Shown here one piece after another: positions 26,669 through 34,823 of a stretch of DNA of 64,000 bases. Below the pieces are notes generated by a model that did no database searches, was not told the origin of the DNA, and worked only from the letters and a program-made list of their open reading frames with translations. The translations under genes and the position numbers were made by a program. This DNA comes from Stutzerimonas stutzeri KOS6. GTDB lineage: Bacteria > Pseudomonadota > Gammaproteobacteria > Pseudomonadales > Pseudomonadaceae. The stretch is taken from assembly GCF_000307775.2 (NCBI RefSeq), contig NZ_KK020676.1:338119-402118 (forward strand), written 5' to 3'. Numbering within the stretch: the stretch's first letter is position 1; each line of letters starts with the position of its first letter.

Positions 26669-28042
26669 ATGGGAAAAGTGTCACTGACGAGCAGAATGGC
26701 GATAGCTTTCATGCTCGTGGTTACGGTTGTGCTGCTGGCGGCCGCAATCAGCTTTAATTATTTTTGTCAGCTCCATTTCGAACGCAAAGATGCACAAGTG
26801 CTTAATGAAAAGGCCGCTGCAGTAGAGCGTACGCTACTCAACAGCTCAGCATTCGGGCCTGAGACCGCTTCAAGGATCGATGCCGTTATTGAGCACTCCT
26901 TTGGCTTCGCGACTGCGGTTGTAGTAGACGGTAAGACGGTTTACTCCCATCACAATCTGTCTGAGAGCTTGCTACCTCTTGTCACAGACATCCAAGAGGA
27001 ACGCTGGACGGTAAGTTTCGGTGGCCACCAGTACAGCGGAATTACCAGAAAAGTAAATCGGTGGGTAGAAGGGCAGGACACTGTTATCTATTTGGCTTTG
27101 GATGTAACGCACCGAATCCACTTCTTCGATATGATTCAGCAGTGGTTTGCTTATACGCTTGTCGTTAGTGCACTTCTGAGTGGCGCGTTAGGTGTTGTTC
27201 TGATCAGGAAAGGCTTAAAACCAATAGACGAACTGTCCAAGACTTCTTCTACAGTAACCGCCCACTGCTTAGATACCAGAATTCCAACCGAGTCGGTGCC
27301 AGGCGAGCTGCATGAACTCGTAGACAACTTCAACGAAATGCTTTCGCGCTTGGACGACTCTTTTCTCAGATTGTCAGGTTTCTCAGCGGATATCGCGCAT
27401 GAGCTAAGAACGCCGCTGAACAGCATGCTTACCCAAATGGAGGTCGCGCTCTTGCGCGACCGCGAGAATACCGACTACAAAGACATTTTGTATTCCGCCC
27501 TCGAAGAACTTAGGCGCATGTCAAAGATGGTCGATGACATGCTATTCCTCGCCAAGGCGGACAACGGGAAGATTACGCCCAATGCCGAAGATGCCAGCAT
27601 GGCTGAGATTACCGCGAGCGTTATCGAATATTACGAGCTTGCAGCCGAGGACAAAAAGGTAGAAATCGCGCTTTCAGGCGATGGATCGGTACATGGCGAT
27701 AAATCGATGCTGAGACGGGCCGTCTCAAACATAGTCTCTAACGCAGTTCGATATGCAGAGGAAGGCAGCACCATCAGCGTTGAAATAAGCGAGAGCGGTG
27801 GCTCGGTTTGCACAGCCATATCCAACCGAGGCACAACGATTCCAGCCGAGCTTCAGGCCCGAGTGTTTGATCGATTCTATAGGGTCGACACCGCAAGGCG
27901 CGAAGGAACCACCATGAATGCGGGCCTCGGCATGGCTATCACTCGTTCGATAGTCGAAGCGCACAAAGGGCGCATCGCTTGCGAATCAGCTGAGGGGCAT
28001 ACGACTTTCACAATGACGCTTCCAAAGCTTATGTCTAGTTAA
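26669..28042 (+). CDS. copS: Orphan copper-type sensor histidine kinase (CopS/CusS-like)
   Basis: Heavy-metal sensor kinase. I use ATG 26669, giving 457 residues (MGKVSLTSRMAIAFMLVVTV); an earlier in-frame ATG lies inside the terminator and is unlikely. TM1 about 10-32 and TM2 about 158-178 enclose a periplasmic sensor domain. HAMP (KPIDELSKTSSTV) is followed by the H-box FSADIAHELRTPLNS with His244, the N-box SNIVSNAVRYA and G-box VFDRFYRVD...NAGLGMAI. The usual GxGLGLAI is NAGLGMAI here. No response regulator is beside it. The CopR-like gene at 37617, which has no kinase of its own, is the likely partner, 9.6 kb away. Confidence 0.85.
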   Translation: MGKVSLTSRMAIAFMLVVTVVLLAAAISFNYFCQLHFERKDAQVLNEKAAAVERTLLNSSAFGPETASRIDAVIEHSFGFATAVVVDGKTVYSHHNLSESLLPLVTDIQEERWTVSFGGHQYSGITRKVNRWVEGQDTVIYLALDVTHRIHFFDMIQQWFAYTLVVSALLSGALGVVLIRKGLKPIDELSKTSSTVTAHCLDTRIPTESVPGELHELVDNFNEMLSRLDDSFLRLSGFSADIAHELRTPLNSMLTQMEVALLRDRENTDYKDILYSALEELRRMSKMVDDMLFLAKADNGKITPNAEDASMAEITASVIEYYELAAEDKKVEIALSGDGSVHGDKSMLRRAVSNIVSNAVRYAEEGSTISVEISESGGSVCTAISNRGTTIPAELQARVFDRFYRVDTARREGTTMNAGLGMAITRSIVEAHKGRIACESAEGHTTFTMTLPKLMSS

Positions 28043-28147
28043 TGGCAGAGTGCCAGCAACGACCCTGACCTACGCTCATAGAAACGCCAGGCTGAACCGA
28101 AAGAGGCCGAGACTTTCGAAGCTGTATGTTTGGTTCTGGAGGTTCCC

Positions 28148-29815
28148 GTGCAAGCGTCCTCATCGAGAAAATGCGGTACGACAGCCGCAGCGCTCAACGA
28201 AGCGTGCTTCTGCGTAAGCCTAGATCAAGCTGCGCTCGTAAACTCATTGACCGAACAGCTTGGGAATTCAGAGCTGTCGGAGCTATTGAAGTCACGTTGC
28301 CCTCATGTGTTTGCAGCACGACCGGTCTTTGTTTCATCCTTGCGGCTGCGCCAGGTTAATGAGGTTATTCAGGCCATCGAGCAGACCGTGAGCTCGCCCG
28401 GTTGGCGTGAGCATGCTCTGGATTCTGCACCTCCTATTGCCCGACACGATCCTCGGGGCGCGCGCGGCGTCTTCTTTGGCTACGACTTCCATCTGGATGA
28501 TGACAAGCTTGGGCTCATCGAAATAAACACAAATGCGGGCGGAGCGATGCTAAACGTATTGCTCGCCCGCGCGCAGCGTAGTTGTTGCAGCGGCGTAGTC
28601 GGGCTTTCGCCAGGTCAGGAAGGACCCGGCGGCTTCGAGCGTTCGATTCTGGATATGTTCGCCCAGGAATGGTCTACGAGCGGCGAGCCACGTCCGCTCA
28701 CGCGCGTGGTGATCTTGGATGAAAGCCCACAAGCCCAATACCTGTATCCGGAGTTCCTTCTTTTTCAGCGGTTATTCGAGTCAGCAGGAATCGACTGCCT
28801 AATCGCAGACCCAGCCGATCTGGCCTTTCACAACGAGTCCCTCTTGGTCGACGGAAAGCCTGTGGATCTCGTCTACAACCGACTCACCGATTTCTATCTG
28901 GAAGGCGACAATTGCAGCGCGCTGCGCAGCGCTTATTTGGCTGATGTCGTGACGGTAACGCCACACCCTCAGGCCTATGCCCTTTACGCCGACAAACGTA
29001 GGTTGGTTGACCTAACCAACGCACGTTTTTTGGAAGAGATTGGCGTTGATCAGCAAATCCGAACCGTATTGGCCCAATACGTCCCGCTTACCGTTCCTGT
29101 CGGGCATGGTAATGCAGAGCACCTGTGGCAAAACCGCCGTAGCCTCTTTTTCAAGCCTGTCAGCGGGTATGGTAGTCGCGGTGCATACCGAGGAGACAAG
29201 CTCACCAAGCGCGTTTGGGAAGAAATCGTTGGCGGAAACTACGTGGCCCAGTCCCTTGTAGCTCCTGGCGAGCGTAGAATCGTCGCCGACCCTCAGGTAC
29301 GATCGATGAAGTTTGATCTGCGCGCTTACGCTTATGCTGGCGAGGTGCAGTGGAACGCTGCCAGGGTCTACCAAGGCCAGACGACCAACTTCAGAACAGA
29401 GGGGGGCGGTTTTGCTCCCGTTTTTACCTTAGGCGAGGAAGAGGAGCGAGCCGGTTCTACAGAGCAACGGTCGCACGCCTCGTTCATGTTCTTGCTCGAC
29501 GAAACCGGCGCCGTAGAGGAACTGCCGCACCCGCTATATCTGGCGCTGGTTCGAGCCGAAATGGCTACTTCTAAGCTTGCCGGTAAGCGTTTCCGATTGG
29601 CGGACTGGTATGTGGCAATGGAAGATGGCCATCCTTCCGAAGTCATCCGAGAATTGTACGGCTGGGTTGCTTTCGACGCAGATGGCGCCTACCACCCTGA
29701 AGTTGGCCCACCAGAAAATGGTCAGCCAAATAGTATTGGCAATGTTGACTCATCTGCCCTGCCAACACCGGAAGAACATGATCGAATCGAAGGTCTGTTG
29801 TTTCAAAGTGAGTGA
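28148..29815 (+). CDS. ATP-grasp-like protein of unknown function
   Basis: Uncharacterised. The start is GTG 28148, with GGAGG five bases upstream; a TTG at 28130 is also in frame. 555 residues. Features of ATP-grasp fold: LGLIEINTNAGG (about 121-132) and SLFFKPVSGYGSRGAYRGDKLT (about 332-352), the glycine-rich nucleotide loop, then AQSLVAPGERR and MKFDLRAYAY (about 380-400). It also has GYDFHLDDDKLG and YNRLTDFYLEG. This suggests an ATP-dependent ligase joining a carboxylate and an amine. It follows the copper sensor by 106 bp and precedes a DUF305 gene. In copper loci this could make a peptide or metal-chelating product, which is speculation. Confidence 0.75.
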   Translation: MQASSSRKCGTTAAALNEACFCVSLDQAALVNSLTEQLGNSELSELLKSRCPHVFAARPVFVSSLRLRQVNEVIQAIEQTVSSPGWREHALDSAPPIARHDPRGARGVFFGYDFHLDDDKLGLIEINTNAGGAMLNVLLARAQRSCCSGVVGLSPGQEGPGGFERSILDMFAQEWSTSGEPRPLTRVVILDESPQAQYLYPEFLLFQRLFESAGIDCLIADPADLAFHNESLLVDGKPVDLVYNRLTDFYLEGDNCSALRSAYLADVVTVTPHPQAYALYADKRRLVDLTNARFLEEIGVDQQIRTVLAQYVPLTVPVGHGNAEHLWQNRRSLFFKPVSGYGSRGAYRGDKLTKRVWEEIVGGNYVAQSLVAPGERRIVADPQVRSMKFDLRAYAYAGEVQWNAARVYQGQTTNFRTEGGGFAPVFTLGEEEERAGSTEQRSHASFMFLLDETGAVEELPHPLYLALVRAEMATSKLAGKRFRLADWYVAMEDGHPSEVIRELYGWVAFDADGAYHPEVGPPENGQPNSIGNVDSSALPTPEEHDRIEGLLFQSE

Positions 29816-30359
29816 GGTCCCGCGCGCCACGAAAGGCGCGGCTTGGGACAGAATAACCTCGCCGCTCAGTTTTGGAGCCAGCTACACCCAGCCGTCTTAG
29901 CCGCCACACATCTAATGTGCGAATACTAACCCTGCGGTCACACTCGACAAGAACGTGGCATATGCTGGGTGCTGAATTGTTCTCTCCGAGTGTTCTATTG
30001 CTCACGATAACTCTTTGGGCTTGCTAAGCCGAGTAGTCGGGTCTCAAGGCTTGAAGGCCATCTTAGTGGGCCCGCTCTTTCGCGCAGTGGTCCATAGCGC
30101 GACGTTGGTATTGTCTGCTTATAAGCTATTAGCGATTGATTAGTTCAGGGGAACATTACGCGTAGTACAGCGCTGGCAGCGCTTTAAGCCGGTCTTAAAG
30201 CGGTCGATGATTACATTTTTGTAAGCTTCTCAAAAAATCGAAACCTCATCATCTTCGGCTTGTCCGTTTTTAGGAGAGCATTCGAAAGCCACTTCTAAGC
30301 AGGGCTGCGCGAACACGTTGAGTCGCCGATCCAGCAGCAATCATTAAAGAGGTCTAACT
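29816..30359. other. Intergenic region with no gene seen
   Basis: No convincing gene. It contains a short inverted repeat next to the stop of the ATP-grasp-like gene (CGCGCC-acgaaa-GGCGCG) and the metal box at 30210. The rest is promoter-type sequence for the DUF305 gene. Confidence 0.6.
30210..30225. promoter_or_regulatory. Metal-regulator box 6 (DUF305 gene)
   Basis: ATTAC-ATTTTT-GTAAG, 135 bp before the DUF305 start. The same 16 bases occur before the multicopper oxidase gene (36819), so the two genes are likely co-regulated. Confidence 0.72.
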
Positions 30360-30815
30360 ATGCAAATGTCTTACTGGCGCTTTGCAGCGATGGTAGCCAC
30401 GTCTACGATCATTATGTATGGCGTGATGTACTTAAATACTTACTCGTTCGAGCATGTTTTTTGGAGCGAGACTCGCGCTTGGATGGCATTAGTGATGGGC
30501 GCGGTAATGGCAGTAGTCATGCTCGCATTCATGCTCAACATGTATAAGCGTAAGTCAGTAAACCTAGCGATATTGGCAGGAAGTGCAGTAGCTTTTACCA
30601 TTGCACTATGGCTTGTACGTGGGCAAGCGACGGTAGACGACACGGACTACATGAAGGCCATGATCCCCCACCATTCCATAGCAATCCTAACAAGTGAACG
30701 AGCTCAGATTTCAGATCCTCGCGTCCGCAAGTTAGCTGACGAAATCATCGACGCTCAGCGCCGAGAAATCGCAGAAATGAAGTCCCTGATCAATGAACTA
30801 GAAAGGGCAAATTGA
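30360..30815 (+). CDS. DUF305 membrane protein with copper-type MIPHHS motif
   Basis: 151 residues. Three predicted helices at about 7-24, 38-60 and 68-86 anchor the N-terminal part. The C-terminal DUF305 region contains DYMKAMIPHHSIAILTSER (about 98-116), whose paired His and Met are the family hallmark, followed by helical tail EIAEMKSLINELERAN. DUF305 proteins are common in metal-resistance clusters; their biochemical role is unknown but metal binding is likely. ATG has AGAGG nine bases upstream. A copper-type box lies upstream. Its end overlaps the neighbouring opposite-strand SDR gene by 26 bp. Confidence 0.88.
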   Translation: MQMSYWRFAAMVATSTIIMYGVMYLNTYSFEHVFWSETRAWMALVMGAVMAVVMLAFMLNMYKRKSVNLAILAGSAVAFTIALWLVRGQATVDDTDYMKAMIPHHSIAILTSERAQISDPRVRKLADEIIDAQRREIAEMKSLINELERAN

Positions 30816-31515
30816 TTCCCAGAAACGGTGTGTCCACAGCCCAGGGCATGACGGTGGCGACATTGATGGTCTCGCTACCGCTCAGGCGAATCTCCTCAGC
30901 GATTGCCGCGCCGAGATTTATGACGCCACCTTTGGTCGCTGCGGAGGAGGCATGATAAGCCAGCGGTATCTCGCTCTCGACTGAGCCCACGTTGACAAGC
31001 GTGCCGAAGCCTTGAGCTCTGAACTGGCGCATGGCTGCGTGGCTGCCATAGATCATGCCCTTAAGATTGACATCCACGATCCGCGCATGGTCCTCGACGG
31101 GAACGTCCTCGAAACGACCCAGCGCTCCGACCGCAGCGTTGTTAATCCAAACGTCGATCCTGCCGAAACGCTCGATGGCGGCTCGTGCCAAGTCCTGCAT
31201 CTCGTTCGGGTTGCTCACGTCGGTGGTCACCACCAGTGCCGATCCTCCAGCCATGCGTATCTGCGCGGCCAGTTCTTCGAGCACGTCGGTCCGGCGGGCC
31301 GCTAGCACCACGTCGCCTTGCAGAGCGGCAAGCTTGAGCGCCACGCCGCGGCCGAAGCCACTGGAGGCACCAGTGATGACAAAGGTTTTGCGAGCAACGC
31401 TTGGCTGGTCGCTTGGTTTCAGGCGCGGGGAAACGGCGCAGCCACTGAGTTGCAGAACGGCGAGCAGTACTAGCAGCAAAGCCAATCGCTGCGATGGGAA
31501 TATTCGCAAAACCAT
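30790..31515 (-). CDS. SDR-family lipoprotein, 3'-truncated
   Basis: 241 residues with lipoprotein signal (LLAVLQLSGC, Cys about 26). Then a short-chain dehydrogenase/reductase: TGASSGFGRG cofactor loop (about 49-58), TTDVSN and NNAAVGALG. The active-site motif reads YHASSAATK, so the Lys expected four after Tyr is Ser, and the chain ends after DTPFLGINLPFLVH where relatives run about 90 residues further. It therefore looks like a gene cut at its 3' end by the junction with the DUF305 gene (26-bp tail-to-tail overlap). Probably inactive as an oxidoreductase. An odd passenger in the copper island. Confidence 0.68.
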   Translation of the reverse strand: MVLRIFPSQRLALLLVLLAVLQLSGCAVSPRLKPSDQPSVARKTFVITGASSGFGRGVALKLAALQGDVVLAARRTDVLEELAAQIRMAGGSALVVTTDVSNPNEMQDLARAAIERFGRIDVWINNAAVGALGRFEDVPVEDHARIVDVNLKGMIYGSHAAMRQFRAQGFGTLVNVGSVESEIPLAYHASSAATKGGVINLGAAIAEEIRLSGSETINVATVMPWAVDTPFLGINLPFLVH

Positions 31516-31893
31516 TTTCGTTTTCTCCCAGCAAAATAAGGTCGCATGGCCCGCTTGGTTGTTGTTGGACCGCCTTTTTGCCAGGAGCTTTCATGCTAAT
31601 TCACTCAATTAGTTTTCAGCGCTCAATCGGGAGACAGTGGCAAGAGAATAGACCGTTACGGTGGCGATCATCGGTGGCTAAGTAAGAGTTGCTAGCGCGT
31701 AACTATCGTATTTCGCTTTGGAATGAAATGCTGCTGGACAGGGATTGATTCGCTCTTGGCAGTTGCGGGTATCGTACGCACTTTTTCGATATGTCATGGA
31801 GGCGCGAACATTAAGCGCACCATGGCTTTTCTTATTCTTCGAGGGGCTCTGACACTCCCAATTTAGTAGTGCCAGAGCAGTGAGTTACGGATG
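31516..31893. other. Intergenic region with no gene seen
   Basis: 378 bp between the SDR gene and the Csp-type gene. Frames are interrupted and no hairpin terminator or metal box was found. It may be a remnant of the rearrangement that cut the SDR gene. Confidence 0.5.
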
Positions 31894-32223
31894 TTATCCT
31901 GCCATACGCTCACATTCCTCAGCGCAGTTCATGCACGCCTTCGCACACTCTTGGCAATGATCCATTTCATGCTTCGCGCATTCCTCTCCGCATGCACGGC
32001 AGATCTTGGCGCAAAGGGCGCAGAACTTCTTAGCATATTCACTTTCGCGGCTCATCAGTGTGGCAGCCAACCTGCAAATGTCCGCGCAGTCGCGGTCAAG
32101 CTCGATGCAGCGAGCCATCATTTTTACATCATCCTCGCGTAGGCAAGCAGAGGCGCACATTTCGCACACTAGGGCACAGTTCGAACAAGCTTGGATACAG
32201 GATGCGAACATTGAGTTTGTCAT
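31894..32223 (-). CDS. Four-helix-bundle copper storage protein (Csp-like)
   Basis: 109 residues with nineteen cysteines, arranged as CxxxC, CxxC and CxxxC on helices throughout, for example CIQACSNCALVCEMCASAC (residues 9-27) and HCQECAKACMNCAEEC near the end. This is the pattern of Csp proteins (DUF326 type), which form four-helix bundles binding many Cu(I) ions. There is no signal peptide, so it resembles cytosolic Csp3, which stores excess Cu(I) inside the cell. Start has GGAG nine bases upstream. A metal box lies 124 bp upstream. It supplements export by giving the cytosol a copper sink. Confidence 0.9.
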   Translation of the reverse strand: MTNSMFASCIQACSNCALVCEMCASACLREDDVKMMARCIELDRDCADICRLAATLMSRESEYAKKFCALCAKICRACGEECAKHEMDHCQECAKACMNCAEECERMAG

Positions 32224-32346
32224 TTACGTTCTCCAGGGTTCGATAGTTGTATTTCGTCGTTTGGTTACTGGCCGATATGGCTCATCAGCCTGTTAGCAGA
32301 CACTGAATTACGACACGCTCCTACCGAGCCCGTTTCGAAAAACCTC

Positions 32347-32362
32347 ATTACAATGTTGTAAG
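32347..32362. promoter_or_regulatory. Metal-regulator box 7 (Csp-like gene)
   Basis: ATTAC-AATGTT-GTAAG, 124 bp before the Csp start. The remaining sequence between 32224 and 32701 shows no gene that I can support. Confidence 0.65.
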
Positions 32363-32701
32363 GTAAGTCCAACCGCACCGGGGATCTGCGGGCGCAGTTG
32401 GTGGCGATGTGGCCGTCAGATTGCCTGTACGGCTTCGCTAGTCTGTTCGAGATGATTGAGTTGAAAATGAGGGAGCTCCCTGTCGCCACGACTGGAAGCA
32501 TTCGTTGGGGAACGGCCGGAGCGCAAGCCGCTTAACTAGGTAAGTTACTGGCCTTGCGGCCTAACTTTTAGGAAGGAAGCAATTGCAAAGCCCTCCGGTA
32601 CCGTTGCGTCGACTAGGATGGCCTAGGGCCGATCCTCTGCTTGCTGAACCGCCTTTCTTAGAGCCTCGATCAGAACCGCATAGGCACACATATACCGGAT
32701 G

Positions 32702-33511
32702 TTAGTGCTCGTGTTGCTTCCCGTCTGCGTGCACATGGTTTTTTGAAGGGGATTTGCCTTCCGCATCGGCACTGTCACTGCCATTGCTGTGCTCAACCGC
32801 CTGGGGCTCCTCGGACGCATGATGGTCATCGCTTTCGTTATTACCATGATGACCGGAGCCTGATTGGCCGGATGCTCCACCTGTGCTGCTGGAGCCATGG
32901 TGATCCGAGCCGCCACTGTCGCCCTGATGGTGGTCGCCCGAGGCCATCTCGCCGTGTTGCTCACTATGCCCAGCTGGGGTCTCCCCACCACCATGCTGGT
33001 GACCACCGCTAGACGCAACGAGTGCTCGATACGCTCCTTCATCTAACTCAGGAAGCTTCTGCAGAAAAGCCACCATTCCCCAGATGTACGGGTCAGCCAT
33101 GCTTTTACCCCACGCGGGCATCCCAGTGGCCTTAATGCCATGCTTGATGACCCAAAATGTTTTTGCTGGGTCATCGTATGGCCCCGCTTCAGCCAGGCTG
33201 GGTGGAGCGGGATAAAGGCCATTGCTTAGCTCGGTCTCAGCCATGCCTGGCGCCAAATGACAACCCACACACATCGAGTCGTAGTTCCCCGCCCCGGCGC
33301 GGATTTGGTCTTCATCGTCGAGAGATGGCACGACTATGTCTTCGGAGCGAACCTCAATCGAGCGATTGCGAGCAGTTTCCAGGAATGCGTGCACGACTCC
33401 CGTATGAGGATCATCCGCGGCAACGTTTATTAGTCCCGAGAAAACAACACCGGCCACCACCAACAGGCCTAGTGCGCAGAAGGCAGCGAAGCTAATAATT
33501 ATTCTTTTCAT
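32702..33511 (-). CDS. Class I cytochrome c with His/Gly-rich C-terminal tail
   Basis: 269 residues. A signal or anchor at 1-28 (MKRIIISFAAFCALGLLVVAG). The haem motif CVGCH (about 80-84) and the distal Met in ATGMPAWGK (about 128) define a class I cytochrome c domain to about 160. From about 170 to the end the chain is a low-complexity tail rich in His, Gly, Ser, Asp (GGHQHGGGE, SDHHGSSS, HADGKQHEH) that could bind many copper ions. It is the last gene of the copA-copB unit, 9 bp after copB. Probably a periplasmic electron carrier for the copper oxidase; this link is inference. Confidence 0.85.
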   Translation of the reverse strand: MKRIIISFAAFCALGLLVVAGVVFSGLINVAADDPHTGVVHAFLETARNRSIEVRSEDIVVPSLDDEDQIRAGAGNYDSMCVGCHLAPGMAETELSNGLYPAPPSLAEAGPYDDPAKTFWVIKHGIKATGMPAWGKSMADPYIWGMVAFLQKLPELDEGAYRALVASSGGHQHGGGETPAGHSEQHGEMASGDHHQGDSGGSDHHGSSSTGGASGQSGSGHHGNNESDDHHASEEPQAVEHSNGSDSADAEGKSPSKNHVHADGKQHEH

Positions 33512-33520
33512 CTAGGGTCC

Positions 33521-34519
33521 TTAAAACCAAAGCCTGATGCCAGCAACGAACCGCGCCTCATCTACGTCTTCGCCTTCATCTCTCGCCATATCGGCGGTAT
33601 TACCGTATGCCCGGCTCCACGTGACGCCGATGTACGGTGCGAACTCACGAACGATTTCGTATCGGAGGCGGAGCCCCACCTCTGTGTTTGCGAGACCAGC
33701 GCCTACTCCGCGCGCAGGATCGTCCTTGCCATAGAAATTGAGCTCGGCAGTCGGTTGGAGGATCAGCCGGTTAGTGAGGAGAATGTCGTACTCGCCTTCA
33801 AAACGTGCTGCTGTCTGCCCACCTTCACCGACGAAGGCGGTGGCTTCCGCCTCAAAGTTATACAGAGCCATCCCCTGGACGCCTAAAGCCGCCCACGTCT
33901 GCGGCGACTCGGGCTTAAAGTCCTGGCGAACACCTGCTACCACATCCCACCAGGGGCTGATGGCACGCCCGTAGAGCGCCTGAATTTCCGCATCTTCAGT
34001 AACGCCATTCGTTCGCTCACCTTCCGAGCGAAACCAGAACCGATTGATATCGCCACCAACCCAGGCAGTAGCTTCCCAACTGAGGGTGCTACCTTCATTT
34101 GCGTTCTGGTACTCAAGTTGATCTAGCAGAAGGAACCAGGCCAGATACTTGTCATGGACTGTATGACCTTGAAGACCAGGGAAAGCCGCTTCTCTATCCG
34201 CATCGGTCAATACTGGAATGAACGAGGGATGAACCATGCCGGGCATTTCGAGCGTATCGTCATGCTTCATTTGGCCATGGTTCATCGTGCTATGGTCCAT
34301 CGCACCATGACCCATCGCAGAATGGTCCGTTTGCCCACCGGAGCCATGATTCTTAGCTGCGGGCTTCGCTGAAGATGCAGGGGCTTGAGCTGCCTCAGCA
34401 GGAGGGGTTTGATGCATCGAATGATCCATCATCTCGGCAGCGTTGGCTGTCCCTCCAGCCGCTGCGCTCAACGAAACTCCGAGCGCAATCAGAGCAAAGC
34501 GAGAAGGTCTAGTGGTCAT
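33521..34519 (-). CDS. copB: CopB/PcoB-like outer-membrane copper protein
   Basis: 332 residues from ATG 34519 ([23 protein letters not shown], a signal peptide ending NAA). The longer frame to 34603 runs through the neighbouring gene and is not used. An N-terminal Met/His-rich stretch (MDHSMHQT..., [19 protein letters not shown], about 25-90) is followed by an outer-membrane beta-barrel of the CopB family: [22 protein letters not shown] (about 150), [12 protein letters not shown] and a C-terminal strand ending RLWF. CopB is thought to bind copper at the outer membrane. It overlaps the preceding Met/His gene by 11 bp. Confidence 0.9.
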   Translation of the reverse strand: MTTRPSRFALIALGVSLSAAAGGTANAAEMMDHSMHQTPPAEAAQAPASSAKPAAKNHGSGGQTDHSAMGHGAMDHSTMNHGQMKHDDTLEMPGMVHPSFIPVLTDADREAAFPGLQGHTVHDKYLAWFLLLDQLEYQNANEGSTLSWEATAWVGGDINRFWFRSEGERTNGVTEDAEIQALYGRAISPWWDVVAGVRQDFKPESPQTWAALGVQGMALYNFEAEATAFVGEGGQTAARFEGEYDILLTNRLILQPTAELNFYGKDDPARGVGAGLANTEVGLRLRYEIVREFAPYIGVTWSRAYGNTADMARDEGEDVDEARFVAGIRLWF

Positions 34520-34811
34520 GGTGCGAATCCACCTCAGTATCAGTGGCCTTGGGGTCATGATCCATCTTGCCGTGCTCCATTTCTCCATGGTCCATCGAGC
34601 CATGATCCATGTCGTCGTGGTTCATTTTTGAGTTAGAGGTGCCTTGTGTCTGAGATGCCGGCTTGTTGCCTGGATTCTGCGATGAAGCCGATGATTGCTT
34701 GTGCTGATCATGCTTTTGCTCTGCAAACGCAGCTGACATATTCATTACGCCCAGCAGACTGAACATTAACGCGCTGCCGATAAGAGTTTTACGCTTCGTA
34801 AAATTTCCCAT
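34509..34811 (-). CDS. Met/His-rich small periplasmic copper-binding protein
   Basis: 100 residues. Signal peptide [21 protein letters not shown]... ending AAFA. The C-terminal half is Met/Asp/His repeats: [22 protein letters not shown] (about 65-87). No other domain. It lies between copA and copB, 12 bp after copA and overlapping copB by 11 bp, so it is made with them. It most likely holds Cu(I)/Cu(II) in the periplasm next to the oxidase. The genes of this type vary widely and have no common name. Confidence 0.78.
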   Translation of the reverse strand: MGNFTKRKTLIGSALMFSLLGVMNMSAAFAEQKHDQHKQSSASSQNPGNKPASQTQGTSNSKMNHDDMDHGSMDHGEMEHGKMDHDPKATDTEVDSHHDH

Positions 34812-34823
34812 ATAAAGTTCCTC

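Noticed and set aside
34520..34603. N-terminal extension of copB
   Set aside because: It overlaps the Met/His-rich gene and destroys the signal peptide, so the start at 34519 is used.
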